A stretch of DNA of 64,000 nt from assembly GCF_016097415.1 (NCBI RefSeq), contig NZ_JAEHGE010000001.1:1346914-1410913 (forward strand), written 5' to 3'. Within the stretch, counting starts at the first letter, position 1. Each line of letters begins with the position of its first letter. The stretch is from a sulfur-oxidizing endosymbiont of Gigantopelta aegis (lineage in GTDB: Bacteria; Pseudomonadota; Gammaproteobacteria; GRL18). Below are positions 46,500 to 56,016 of this stretch, piece by piece. Below the pieces are notes generated by a model. That model saw nothing but the letters and a program-made list of their open reading frames with translations. It was not told where the DNA came from and ran no database searches. A program made the position numbers and the translations under genes.

Positions 46500-46931
46500 A
46501 TGAATAATCTTAAAGTGACGGTTTTTGCTGGTCTGAGTGTGTTACTCGTGAGTAGTCATTCTGTGGCGAGTGAACCCTTAGCCTTACAAAAAATCATGGC
46601 TGATATTGGCAGTAATATGGAGCGTATAGTCCATGGCATTGCGCGTGAAGATTGGATGCTTGTTGAACAGGCGGCTGATAAAGTTGCTAACCATCCCACA
46701 CCGCCTATGACGGATAAAGTGCGTATTTTAAGTTATGTGGGCACTGATATGGCTACGTTTAAAAGTCTGGATTCAAAAACACATGATTCTGCTATTGTTT
46801 TAGGTCAGGAAGCGGCAAAAAAGGACGGTGCTAAAGTGATTGCACAGTTTGCAGACTTGCAAAATACCTGTCTGGCTTGCCATCAACGTTTTCGTCAAGC
46901 ATTTAAAGCGCATTTTTATGGTGAAAAATAG
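46500..46931 (+). CDS. Cytochrome c'-like monoheme protein
   Basis: A 143-residue exported protein with a signal peptide (cleavage near VASEP, residue 24), a helical bundle and a C-terminal heme site NTCLACHQRFR. This is the layout of cytochromes c' and relatives, which bind NO or transfer electrons. The ribosome site is GAGGAA. It lies between the RND operon and the heme-type sensor kinase, so a role in redox or NO sensing with the kinase is conceivable but unproven. Confidence 0.88.
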   Translation: MNNLKVTVFAGLSVLLVSSHSVASEPLALQKIMADIGSNMERIVHGIAREDWMLVEQAADKVANHPTPPMTDKVRILSYVGTDMATFKSLDSKTHDSAIVLGQEAAKKDGAKVIAQFADLQNTCLACHQRFRQAFKAHFYGEK

Positions 46932-47039
46932 TCACGATTTAGTATAAATTATGCATTCGTTTGATTGAAAAAATAGTATAAGCTTCCTATTCTTTAAATT
47001 GCCAACTCAAAAGTTGCTATTAAGAATACAAGGAACAAA

Positions 47040-49412
47040 ATGACCTCAATCTCTGCTAGTGGAATAAGCCGTGTCTTGTTTGGACAGCCCCTGCTTATCA
47101 GTATCTTCGTCTGGACTTTATTGGTGGGGCTTTCACTGGTCTGGAATAGAATTCAACTTGAAAATCAAGCGGAATACTTGGCGACCGAAGAAGCGCGTGC
47201 CAACTGGAATAAAGACCAGGCTTTTCGTCGTTGGGCTACTCGTCATGGCGGCCTCTATGTTAAGCCCGATGAACGCACACCACCCAACCCCTACCTAGCA
47301 CATTTACCCAAGCGTGATGTAGTGACAACTGATGGTACTAAACTGACGCTGATGAATCCTGCCTATATGATGCGTCAAATGACGGAAGAGTTTGAAGAAA
47401 TGTATGGTGTCAAAGGCAGTATTACCGGTCAGATTCTTTTAAACCCAATTAACAAAGCCGATCCCTGGGAATTACAGGCGCTAAAACGCTTCGATTTGGG
47501 TGAACAAGAGATTGTTGATGTCAGTCATATGGAGGGGAAACCTTATTTACGTCTGATGCGGCCAATGTTAATGAAACAGGGCTGTGTTAAGTGTCATGGT
47601 CACTTGGGATTCAAAGCGGGTGATATCCGTGGCGGGGTGAGCGTATCGATTCCTCTTACGCCTTATTTATTAGCCGCTGCCAAAACCAGTCGTGCAGTCA
47701 ATATCACTCATGCCGGCATTTGGTTGCTTGGATTAATGGTCATCCTCTTCGTTATCCAACGTAGTAAACGTTTTGAACAACAACGTGCTCAACATGAGCA
47801 AGATATAAAGGATATAGCGCAAGGTGTTTCCAGTGCCTCGGATGAATTATTTTTTGCACATCTGGTTGAGCATGTCGCTCGTATGCTTAAGGCTGATTAT
47901 GTTTTTATTGGTTTGCTGAATAAGAATAAGCCGGATATTGTGAATACCAAAGCCTTGTGTGCTTATGGGAAAACTGTTGAAAACATTGAGTACACCTTAA
48001 AAAATAGTCCCTGCGCAGAAGTCATCGGTAAAAAAGCATGTGTTTATTCTGAGAAAGTACAACAATTGTTTCCTAAAGATAAACTATTAGGGGATATGAA
48101 TGTTGAAGCTTATATTGGCAGAACCCTTGTTAATAGTCAGGGTGAATCTTTAGGTTTGCTGGTTGTTCTTAATCGAGAACCACTAAAGCACACAGATAAA
48201 ACAATGGAGTTGCTGGAAATCTTTGCAACACGTGCCGCCGGTGAAATTGAAAGATTAAACTCGGAACAAGCCTTGCGCCGCTCACAAAAAATGGATGCTA
48301 TTGGGCAGTTGTCCGGAGGTATTGCTCACGACTTTAATAATCAGCTAGGTATAATTATTGGTTATTTGGACTTTCTCAAGGAGCATGTAGAAGGAGAGGA
48401 AAAACCCAGTAAATGGGTCAAAACTGCCAACAATGCTGCGCTGCGTTGTACTGATTTGACTCGTCAGTTATTGTCTTTTGCTCGCACTCAAAGTGAAGAT
48501 AAAACGGTTGTCAATCTCAATGCTTTATTGACTGAGTTACAAACGATGTTTACCCGTTCAATCATGCCTTCAATTGAAGTTGAGTATTCTTTAACGGATA
48601 AGCCCTGGTTAACAGAAATTGATGCTGGAGAATTTCAGGATGTTGTCCTTAATCTGATCATTAATGCACGTGATGCGATGCCAAATGGGGGGAAATTAGT
48701 TATAGCGACGAGTAATGAATGCCTTGATAATGATTTTGTTGCTATGAATGAAGGTGCTCAGGCTGGCGATTATGTACAGTTTGTGCTCAGTGATACGGGC
48801 TGTGGAATGAGCAAAGCAGTGCAAGAGCGAATATTTGAGCCTTTTTATACGACTAAAGCAAAAGGAAAAGGTACTGGCTTAGGAATGGCGATGGTCTATG
48901 GTTTTGCCAAGCGTTTTGGTGGCTTTATTTTAGTGTATTCTGAGGTGGATGTCGGTACTACTTTTCGCTTGTATTTACCCCGCTCTATGGCTGATACAGT
49001 AGATGAGACAGTGACAATGACAGATGAGTCACCACCCTCTGGCAATGAAACTATCTTAATTGTTGATGATGAAATTGCTTTATTACACCTGGCAGAAGAG
49101 TTTCTATCTGACTTGGGTTATAAAACTTATGTCGCGGAAGGTGCCAGTCAGGCTGTTGAGATGTTAGAGCAGAAAACGGATATTGATTGCCTGTTCAGTG
49201 ATGTTATTATGCCGGGTGGCATTAACGGCTATGAGCTAGCTCAAAAGGCAATTAAATTGAACCCAAAGCTGAAAATATTATTGACTTCTGGGTTTGCAGC
49301 GAAAGCAATTGACTCCAATGAAGAATTTAGTTTTTCTACGCAATTATTAAGCAAACCCTATCGGAAAATTGAGTTGGCAAAACGTATACGTCAGGTGTTG
49401 GATGAAGAGTGA
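47040..49412 (+). CDS. Hybrid histidine kinase with DUF3365 heme-type sensor
   Basis: A 790-residue membrane sensor. TM1 (about 14-34) and TM2 (about 223-240) flank a periplasmic DUF3365/Tll0287-like domain whose GCVKCHGHLG motif (Cys182, Cys185, His186) is a c-type heme site. It continues with a GAF-like domain (about 255-410; KACVYSEKV), HisKA with phospho-acceptor His near 429 (SGGIAHDFNN), HATPase_c (NARDAMPNGG, DTGCGM, GKGTGLGMAMVYGF) and a C-terminal receiver (ILIVDDE; phospho-Asp in CLFSDVIMPGG). It likely senses redox state or a gas. No separate response regulator or HPt is adjacent. Confidence 0.93.
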   Translation: MTSISASGISRVLFGQPLLISIFVWTLLVGLSLVWNRIQLENQAEYLATEEARANWNKDQAFRRWATRHGGLYVKPDERTPPNPYLAHLPKRDVVTTDGTKLTLMNPAYMMRQMTEEFEEMYGVKGSITGQILLNPINKADPWELQALKRFDLGEQEIVDVSHMEGKPYLRLMRPMLMKQGCVKCHGHLGFKAGDIRGGVSVSIPLTPYLLAAAKTSRAVNITHAGIWLLGLMVILFVIQRSKRFEQQRAQHEQDIKDIAQGVSSASDELFFAHLVEHVARMLKADYVFIGLLNKNKPDIVNTKALCAYGKTVENIEYTLKNSPCAEVIGKKACVYSEKVQQLFPKDKLLGDMNVEAYIGRTLVNSQGESLGLLVVLNREPLKHTDKTMELLEIFATRAAGEIERLNSEQALRRSQKMDAIGQLSGGIAHDFNNQLGIIIGYLDFLKEHVEGEEKPSKWVKTANNAALRCTDLTRQLLSFARTQSEDKTVVNLNALLTELQTMFTRSIMPSIEVEYSLTDKPWLTEIDAGEFQDVVLNLIINARDAMPNGGKLVIATSNECLDNDFVAMNEGAQAGDYVQFVLSDTGCGMSKAVQERIFEPFYTTKAKGKGTGLGMAMVYGFAKRFGGFILVYSEVDVGTTFRLYLPRSMADTVDETVTMTDESPPSGNETILIVDDEIALLHLAEEFLSDLGYKTYVAEGASQAVEMLEQKTDIDCLFSDVIMPGGINGYELAQKAIKLNPKLKILLTSGFAAKAIDSNEEFSFSTQLLSKPYRKIELAKRIRQVLDEE

Positions 49413-49445
49413 TGGAGAAAAGGGGATAGAATAAATTATAAAAAC

Positions 49446-49543
49446 CGTAGGGTGGGCATGGCTTTATCTGCCCACGCTGCCTCAAGCGATTATTATGCTC
49501 ACTTTCAGGGTGGGCACAAAAAGCGTGCCCACCCCGGTTTCTT
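49446..49543. repeat. GGGTGGGCA palindromic repeat, copy 1
   Basis: An imperfect palindrome of about 98 bp (GTAGGGTGGGCATGGC … AAGCGTGCCCACCCC), after the kinase gene. A reversed copy is at 55853-55941. It can form a hairpin and may act as a terminator between convergent genes (kinase on plus, aminotransferase on minus). Confidence 0.75.
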
Positions 49544-49601
49544 GTAAAGACAAGTTATTGAATCGGGTAAGGGAATTATACCCTCACACAGTTACTATTT
49601 A

Positions 49602-50780
49602 TTAAGCGTTAAATGCCTTTTGAGCAGCAGGAATTGTTACACCGACATTAATATTAGCACCCATATCCGATAGCACCGCTTCCAGAGCACTTAGGCAAAG
49701 TAAGATGTTTTCTGCACGGCTACTATGACCCATTAGGCCAACACGCCAAACCTTACCCGCTAATGCACCTAAGCCAGCACCAATTTCAAGATTATATTCA
49801 TTCAATAAGCGGCTGCGTACAGCAGCCTCATCAACACCTTCAGGAATGGTAACGGCATTCAGTTGTGGTAGACGGTCAGCTTCAGCAACAACAAATTCCA
49901 GCCCCATGGCTTCAAAACCAGCACGTAGTGCTAGATGATTATGGGCATGACGTGCCCAGGAATTTTCCAATCCTTCACGCTCTAACATGACCAGTGATTC
50001 GTGTAAACCATAAAGTGCATTTACTGGAGCCGTATGGTGATAAGCACGTTTAGCATTAGCACCCCAATAACCCATAACCAAAGTCAGGTCTAAAAACCAG
50101 CTAGTGACTTTGGTTTTTCTATTTTTTATCATTTCTATGGCTTTGTCATTGAAGCTGACAGGGGATAAACCGGGTACACAGGATAAACATTTTTGAGTAC
50201 CGGAATAAATCGCATCAATACCCCATTCGTCAACTTTAAGCTCAGAGCCACCTAAAGAAGTCACTGCATCAACAATGGTTAAGCAATCATGTTTGTGCGC
50301 TAGCGCACAAAGGGCTTTCGCATCAGAGCAAACACCGGTTGAGGTCTCTGCGTGGACAAAAGCAACAATTTTTGCATCTGGATTATCTTTCAGTGCTTGT
50401 TCGACTTTAGCAATATCAACCGCCTTGCCCCATTCGTCTTCAACCATGATGGCTGTTGCGCCCAGACGTTCAACATTTTCTTTCATGCGACCGCCAAAAA
50501 CACCATTTTGACAAACGATGACCTTATCTCCGGCTTCAACCATATTAACGAAACAACATTCCATACCGGCAGAGCCAGGCGCAGAAACAGGAATGGTTAA
50601 TTCATTTTTGGTTTGAAAAGCATATTGCAGCATACTTTTCACTTCGTCCATCATACGCACAAATTCAGGATCAAGATGACCGATCGTTGGTCTGGCAAGA
50701 GCAGACAAAATTCTGGGGTGAACGTCTGAAGGGCCTGGCCCCATAAGTGTTCTAATGGCAGGATTAAAGCTGTCAGTCAT
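49602..50780 (-). CDS. Serine/alanine–glyoxylate aminotransferase (class V)
   Basis: A 392-residue PLP enzyme of aminotransferase class V, AGT/SGAT group. The start is PGPSDVHPRILSALARPTIGHLDPEF; the substrate loop is SAPGSAGMECC, the PLP-Asp segment VDAVTSLGG, and the Schiff-base Lys lies in YSGTQKCLSCVPG. It transfers an amino group from serine or alanine to glyoxylate, giving glycine. The gene is divergent from glcDEF, whose product makes glyoxylate, so the pair forms a glycolate-to-glycine route. Serine versus alanine as donor cannot be settled from sequence. Confidence 0.9.
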   Translation of the reverse strand: MTDSFNPAIRTLMGPGPSDVHPRILSALARPTIGHLDPEFVRMMDEVKSMLQYAFQTKNELTIPVSAPGSAGMECCFVNMVEAGDKVIVCQNGVFGGRMKENVERLGATAIMVEDEWGKAVDIAKVEQALKDNPDAKIVAFVHAETSTGVCSDAKALCALAHKHDCLTIVDAVTSLGGSELKVDEWGIDAIYSGTQKCLSCVPGLSPVSFNDKAIEMIKNRKTKVTSWFLDLTLVMGYWGANAKRAYHHTAPVNALYGLHESLVMLEREGLENSWARHAHNHLALRAGFEAMGLEFVVAEADRLPQLNAVTIPEGVDEAAVRSRLLNEYNLEIGAGLGALAGKVWRVGLMGHSSRAENILLCLSALEAVLSDMGANINVGVTIPAAQKAFNA

Positions 50781-50945
50781 AGTAAATTCCTTGAAAAAAG
50801 TGCTGTTATTATAGTACTTGATTAAATTGGTGGGTTATTATGAGTATTTCTTGATCAAAAAACAATAGCCAGTTATATTAAATCAAATTTAAAGCCATTT
50901 GAAGTAATTTATCAGTTGGTGCCGCTCAATGCTAAAGGTAATTTG

Positions 50946-52439
50946 ATGACATTAAAAATTGATGACTGGGGTATAAAAAACCAAATCAGCAAGCCCGAGC
51001 TAGTGCGTCTATTCTCTACCATCGTGTCAGCCAATGCATTATTGGTTGATGAGGAAGATTTAAAACCCTATGAGTGTGATGGACTTTCTGCCTATCGTCA
51101 ATTGCCTATTCTCGTTATTTTAGCCGAGACGATAGAGCAGATACAACAAATCATTGCTATTTGTGCTCAATATCAAGTTGCCGTGGTGACGCGAGGGGCT
51201 GGCACTAGTCTATCTGGCGGTGCTTTACCGCTGGAAAATGGTATTATTCTCAGTTTGGCAAAATTGAATAAAATTATCTCAATTGACAAAGGTAACCTTA
51301 CTGCGCGAGTACAGCCAGGGGTTAGAAATTTGGCGATTTCAGATGCAGTGACGGCGGATGGACTTTATTATGCCCCCGACCCATCCTCTCAAATAGCCTG
51401 TTCTATCGGTGGCAATGTCGCAGAAAATGCCGGTGGGGTGCATTGCCTCAAATATGGTTTAACCGTACACAATGTCTTGCAAGTCAAAGTGGTGATGATG
51501 GACGGTGAATTGCTGGAAATTGGTAGTGAAGCCTTAGATAGCCCCGGTTATGACTTGTTAGCCCTCATGCATGGCTCAGAAGGCATGCTGGGTGTCGTTG
51601 TTGAGGTACTGGTGAAATTATTGGTGAAACCCAAAGTGGTTAAAGTATTAATGGCGTCCTTTGATCAAGTGACAACTGCCGGCGATACAGTGAGTGAAAT
51701 TATTTCCAATGGTATCATCCCAGCAGGCTTAGAATTGATGGACAAGTCTGCAATCAGCGCTGCGGAAGATTTTATTCATGCCGGTTATCCTGTGGATGCT
51801 GCGGCTATTCTACTTTGTGAAGTAGATGGCTCGCTGGCAGAAGTGGATGCACAAATTGAACAATTACAGAAAGTTTTACAGGACGGGGGCGCGAGTGATG
51901 TACAAATCGCCGTTGATGAAGCGCAACGAAAAATTTTCTGGGCTGGTCGCAAAGCTGCTTTTCCTGCTGTAGGGCGTTTATCGCCTGATTATTATTGTAT
52001 GGATGGTACTATTCCACGCTACCAATTAGGCAAGATATTACAACGTATTCATGACTTGTCAGAAGAGTATGGCTTGGCCGTGGTGAATGTATTTCATGCG
52101 GGTGATGGCAATTTACACCCATTGATCTTATATGATGCGAACATTCCCGGTGAATTGGATAAAACCGAAGAAATGGGCGGTGAAATTCTTTCTGCCTGTG
52201 TGTCTTTAGGTGGTACTATCACAGGTGAGCATGGTGTGGGTGTGGAGAAATTGGATCAAATGTGTATCCAGTTTAATCCGGCAGAATTAACCCAATTTTT
52301 AGCCATTAAAACAGCCTTTGATCCGCAAAATTTACTTAATCCGGGTAAGGGTATCCCTTTATTGCATCGCTGTGCTGAATTTGGTGCCTTACATGTGCAT
52401 CATGGTCAATTACCTCATCCGGAACTAGAACGGTTTTAA
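50946..52439 (+). CDS. glcD: Glycolate oxidase FAD subunit GlcD
   Basis: A 497-residue FAD-linked oxidase (PCMH-type). The FAD-binding region has TRGAGTSLSGGALPLENGI and IGGNVAENAGGVHCLKYG; the C-terminal FAD-oxidase_C domain has VVNVFHAGDGNLHPLILYD and GEHGVGVEKLDQM. It oxidises glycolate to glyoxylate in the GlcDEF complex. I start at the ATG at 50946 (AAGGT 6 bp before), not at an in-frame TTG at 50916. glcE begins 5 bp after its stop. Confidence 0.95.
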   Translation: MTLKIDDWGIKNQISKPELVRLFSTIVSANALLVDEEDLKPYECDGLSAYRQLPILVILAETIEQIQQIIAICAQYQVAVVTRGAGTSLSGGALPLENGIILSLAKLNKIISIDKGNLTARVQPGVRNLAISDAVTADGLYYAPDPSSQIACSIGGNVAENAGGVHCLKYGLTVHNVLQVKVVMMDGELLEIGSEALDSPGYDLLALMHGSEGMLGVVVEVLVKLLVKPKVVKVLMASFDQVTTAGDTVSEIISNGIIPAGLELMDKSAISAAEDFIHAGYPVDAAAILLCEVDGSLAEVDAQIEQLQKVLQDGGASDVQIAVDEAQRKIFWAGRKAAFPAVGRLSPDYYCMDGTIPRYQLGKILQRIHDLSEEYGLAVVNVFHAGDGNLHPLILYDANIPGELDKTEEMGGEILSACVSLGGTITGEHGVGVEKLDQMCIQFNPAELTQFLAIKTAFDPQNLLNPGKGIPLLHRCAEFGALHVHHGQLPHPELERF

Positions 52440-52443
52440 TTTT

Positions 52444-53649
52444 ATGGCATCTCAAACATATTCTTCCCCAATAATGAAGTTATCAAAAGCACAAATCAAT
52501 GAGCATGATGATAGTGAGGCCTTGTTGGCTCAGGTTCTAGCGGCTTATGAAAAGCAACAAGTATTATCCATTCAGGGCAATGGCTCAAAAGCATTTTTAA
52601 CGCATCCTGTGAAGGGTGAGAGTCTATCGACTTCAGCCCATCAGGGCATTATTAACTATTTTCCCAGTGAACTGACGATTACGGTGCGTAGTGGTACTTT
52701 ATTATCTGATTTACAGACCGTATTAGCCGAAAATGGACAGATGTTACCGTTTGAACCGCCAGCTTATGCCGACAATGCCACCATTGGTGGCACGATTGCA
52801 ACGGGTTTGTCGGGGCCAGCCAGAGCCTTTGCCGGTTCGGCACGTGATTATGTGCTGGGTTGTAAAATAATTAATGGTCGGGGCGAATTACTGAAATTTG
52901 GTGGTGAGGTAATGAAAAATGTGGCCGGTTATGATTTGTCGCGCCTCATTAGCGGCTCTTTTGGTGGTTTGGGTGTCATTCTTGAGGTGTCCTTAAAACT
53001 GTTGCCTAAAGTAGAAGTGCAAACCCTGAGTTTTTCGATGTCACAAAGCCAATTTCCGGCACAAGTTCAAGCCTTATTATTGGCTGGCTTTCCTATTACA
53101 GCGGCTTGTTATGTTGCAGAAGAGCAAACTGAAAATCAAGAAGAACAAGGCCAGGCCTATATTCGTTTAAGTGGTTCTAGTAAAGGTGTTGCTTATTCCA
53201 GTCAGGAGATGCAGCAGGTTTTAGAAGCAGAATATGTAGTAGAAATGGCAGATGCATCGTTTTGGCTATCCTTAAATGAACAGCAATTACCCTTTTTTAA
53301 ACAAGATAAGCCTTTGTGGCGTATTTCTTTGCCTCGTATTACTCTGCCAAATATTAGGGATGATTTTTCCAGTCAATTATTGGCCGGTGATCGACAGTTA
53401 ATTGATTGGGCTGGGGCATTACGTTGGCTTTATAGTGATCAGGACGCTGATACTATTAGGCGTTTTGCCAGCCAGCAGGGTGGTCATGCACAACTTTATC
53501 GTGTCAATAATATGTCGGATGAGTTAAGTCACACGCTTGCTCGACAACAGCCATTAACTGCAGCGATGCTTAAAGTGCATCAGCAAATCAAGCGAGCAAT
53601 GGATCCGGCTGGCATTTTAAATCCGGGCTGTATTTATCCCGACTTATAA
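52444..53649 (+). CDS. glcE: Glycolate oxidase subunit GlcE
   Basis: A 401-residue FAD-binding subunit homologous to the N-terminal half of GlcD (QGNGSKAFLTHPV … ATIGGTIATGLSGPARAFAGSARDY), with GGEVMKNVAGYDLSRL typical of GlcE. The C-terminus ends RAMDPAGILNPGCIYPDL. It starts 4 bp after glcD; an internal Met at residue 11 is an alternative start. Confidence 0.94.
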   Translation: MASQTYSSPIMKLSKAQINEHDDSEALLAQVLAAYEKQQVLSIQGNGSKAFLTHPVKGESLSTSAHQGIINYFPSELTITVRSGTLLSDLQTVLAENGQMLPFEPPAYADNATIGGTIATGLSGPARAFAGSARDYVLGCKIINGRGELLKFGGEVMKNVAGYDLSRLISGSFGGLGVILEVSLKLLPKVEVQTLSFSMSQSQFPAQVQALLLAGFPITAACYVAEEQTENQEEQGQAYIRLSGSSKGVAYSSQEMQQVLEAEYVVEMADASFWLSLNEQQLPFFKQDKPLWRISLPRITLPNIRDDFSSQLLAGDRQLIDWAGALRWLYSDQDADTIRRFASQQGGHAQLYRVNNMSDELSHTLARQQPLTAAMLKVHQQIKRAMDPAGILNPGCIYPDL

Positions 53650-53689
53650 GTCTTTTTGGTGAGTTTCACCCTATGAATAAAATTTTAGT

Positions 53690-54943
53690 ATGCAAACAAA
53701 TATAAGCGAAACATACCAACAAACCCCTTTGGGGCAGCAAGCAAATGATATTTTGCGTAGCTGTGTACATTGCGGTTTCTGTAATGCCACTTGCCCGACT
53801 TATCAATTGCTGGGTGATGAATTAGATGGTCCACGAGGACGAATTTATCTGATTAAGCAGATCCTTGAGGGCAATCCGGCCACTGAAAAAACCAAGCAGC
53901 ATCTGGATCGTTGCCTCAATTGTTTAAACTGTGAAACAACTTGTCCTTCAGGTGTTCAGTATCATCATTTATTAGAAATAGGTCAGTCTCTTGCGACCAA
54001 GACGGTGACATTAGCCTGGCACAAAAGGTTGTTACGGCAAGCTATTTTAACGATCATGCCTTATCCAAAACGCTTTCAATTGTTTGTGAATATTGGCTTG
54101 TTTTTTAAATTTTTATTACCTGCAAGTCTGGCCAAGTTATTACCTAAAGATCACCAGCAAACGATTTTTTTTAGTGCTGAATTGAAGCAAAAATCGAAGC
54201 AACAGTCGAAACAAAGAGCGCAACGAAAAATTTTACTTTTACAAGGCTGTGTTCACAATGCTATCAGCCCGGATATACACCAAAAAACTGCACAGGTGTT
54301 GGATAAATTAGGCATTGAAGTACTGAATGAAGTTGATCCCGGTTGTTGTGGTGCATTGAGTCACCATATTCAGGCTGAATCTAAAACCGTTCAGTCTATC
54401 AAACATAACATTGATGCCTGGTCACAGGCCATCGAACAAGGCGTTGAGGCAATCATCAGTAATGCCAGTGGCTGTGGTGTTATGGTTAAAGATTATCCGC
54501 GTCTGGTGGAAAAATTGTTAGGCAAAGACTCTTCATATTATCTGCGGGCAGTAAAAATAGCGGCAATGACTCAAGATGTGAGTGAGGTGCTGGCGAATGA
54601 AGATTTGAGTGTTTTACAATTAGGCACAGAGTATAAAAATATCGCCTATCATCCTCCTTGCAGTCTGCAACATGGCCAGCATTTGCCGGAAATTGTGGAA
54701 CAAATTTTAGCTTCAATGGGCGCGACACTATTACCCGTGCAGGATAAGCATTTATGCTGTGGTTCAGCCGGTAGTTATTCTTTGTTTAATCCTGAAATAT
54801 CAGAGCAATTGAAAGAAAATAAGTTGGAGAATTTACAAAAACAGGGTGCAGATGTGATTGCAACCGCAAATATTGGTTGTCTGCACCACCTGCAAACTGA
54901 TGCCAAAATTCCTGTGAAACATTGGCTGCAATTGATTCAATAG
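53690..54943 (+). CDS. glcF: Glycolate oxidase iron-sulfur subunit GlcF
   Basis: A 417-residue electron-transfer subunit. It has two N-terminal 4Fe-4S motifs (CVHCGFCNATCP; CLNCLNCETTCPSG) and two CCG domains (DPGCCGALSHH; HLCCGSAGSYSLF). It passes electrons from GlcD/E to the quinone pool at the membrane. Last gene of the glc operon; a small secreted protein follows within 22 bp. Confidence 0.95.
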   Translation: MQTNISETYQQTPLGQQANDILRSCVHCGFCNATCPTYQLLGDELDGPRGRIYLIKQILEGNPATEKTKQHLDRCLNCLNCETTCPSGVQYHHLLEIGQSLATKTVTLAWHKRLLRQAILTIMPYPKRFQLFVNIGLFFKFLLPASLAKLLPKDHQQTIFFSAELKQKSKQQSKQRAQRKILLLQGCVHNAISPDIHQKTAQVLDKLGIEVLNEVDPGCCGALSHHIQAESKTVQSIKHNIDAWSQAIEQGVEAIISNASGCGVMVKDYPRLVEKLLGKDSSYYLRAVKIAAMTQDVSEVLANEDLSVLQLGTEYKNIAYHPPCSLQHGQHLPEIVEQILASMGATLLPVQDKHLCCGSAGSYSLFNPEISEQLKENKLENLQKQGADVIATANIGCLHHLQTDAKIPVKHWLQLIQ

Positions 54944-54964
54944 CGAATACAAGGGAACAGTAAT

Positions 54965-55312
54965 ATGGTGAAATATGTAGGTTTTACAATGCTGTTTTTT
55001 GCCTTGCTGGGTACTAAGCCGATATTTGCTGAAGCGGGTTGGACCAGTGAAACACAGGTATTAGAAATCATTGCGACGACTGCCGGTAAATTTATTATTC
55101 ATGCACAACCTAAAAAAAATCCGACGGATTGCAGAGATAAAAATCATTTCTTTTTAGACTATGGCTTATCAGGCTCTCAGCAAGTCTACAAACTGCTTTT
55201 AGATGCTGCATTGTCAAAATCAACAGTAAAACTATATGTAACCGGTCGTTGTGAATTATTTGATATGTCGGAATTATCAAAAGCATCGCTTATTATTGAC
55301 CATGAAAAGTGA
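54965..55312 (+). CDS. Small exported protein, two cysteines
   Basis: A 115-residue protein with a clear signal peptide (cleavage after FAEA, near residue 22), mostly beta-type sequence after it, and two Cys (DCRDKN and GRCELFD) that may form a disulfide. It resembles many unnamed short periplasmic proteins of gammaproteobacteria; no family name is offered. It follows glcF by 21 bp and may share its transcript. Confidence 0.6.
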   Translation: MVKYVGFTMLFFALLGTKPIFAEAGWTSETQVLEIIATTAGKFIIHAQPKKNPTDCRDKNHFFLDYGLSGSQQVYKLLLDAALSKSTVKLYVTGRCELFDMSELSKASLIIDHEK

Positions 55313-55418
55313 CAATAATATAGTCATTCAAACGCTTTGTTTGTAGGATTTATCCTTCATTGTATCTGCGCTCTAAGTGATACAATCACCCACTAATAAA
55401 AAAAAGGAATAAATTATT

Positions 55419-55802
55419 GTGAAAATGAAATATATTATTGCTGTACTTCTCATTATGGGTCTAAATAGTAATTCTTTTGCTAGCCCCACCTATATGGCGG
55501 GTGTGAGTTTTACCTTTGGTGGTGATTTTGGCTTGACGCTTAAGGCTTTAACGGATGATAAAAAGAGCCGTGCTGTGGGTAGCATCGGTGCAACTTATTA
55601 TCCTTTTGCTGCTAAAACGTTTGGTTTTGACCTAGGTGCAGGCTACACTTATAGTGATGCCGCTGCTATTGTCAGTTGGGATTTTATCCAAAATTCAGTA
55701 CAGTTTAGTGCCGGTTATGCTGATATTGATGATAAGAAAAAACGCTATTATGCACCACCACCTGTAACAGCACCACCAGCAAATAATAACAACCTGAATT
55801 AA
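55419..55802 (+). CDS. Small outer-membrane-type secreted protein
   Basis: A 127-residue protein with a signal peptide (cleavage near FASPT, residue 24). Alternating Gly/aromatic strands (YMAGVSFTFGGDFGLTLKAL, FGFDLGAGYTY) look like a small beta barrel or a barrel fragment, and the tail is Pro/Asn-rich (PPPVTAPPANNNN). I keep the GTG start at 55419 since AAGGA is about 10 bp upstream; ATG at 55425 is possible. Function unknown. Confidence 0.6.
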   Translation: MKMKYIIAVLLIMGLNSNSFASPTYMAGVSFTFGGDFGLTLKALTDDKKSRAVGSIGATYYPFAAKTFGFDLGAGYTYSDAAAIVSWDFIQNSVQFSAGYADIDDKKKRYYAPPPVTAPPANNNNLN

Positions 55803-55852
55803 TTTATTTGTTTGTAATTTGGTATTGTTTGAAAAATGATGCAATAAAACTG

Positions 55853-55941
55853 TAGGGTGGGCACGCTTTTTGTGCCCACGCTGAAAGTGTGAATACAAGG
55901 TGTTGAGTCAGCGTGAGCAGATAAAGCCATGCCCACCTACT
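55853..55941. repeat. GGGTGGGCA palindromic repeat, copy 2
   Basis: About 89 bp, reverse orientation relative to 49446-49543, with the same ends (GTAGGGTGGGCACGC; GCCATGCCCACC). IS3 copy F inserted 10 bp to its right. Confidence 0.75.
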
Positions 55942-56016
55942 ATATTTTATTAATGTGGCTATACTTAACCGGACACACAACTTAAAATAACTAAAAGATA
56001 AAAAGTGTGACCTAAA

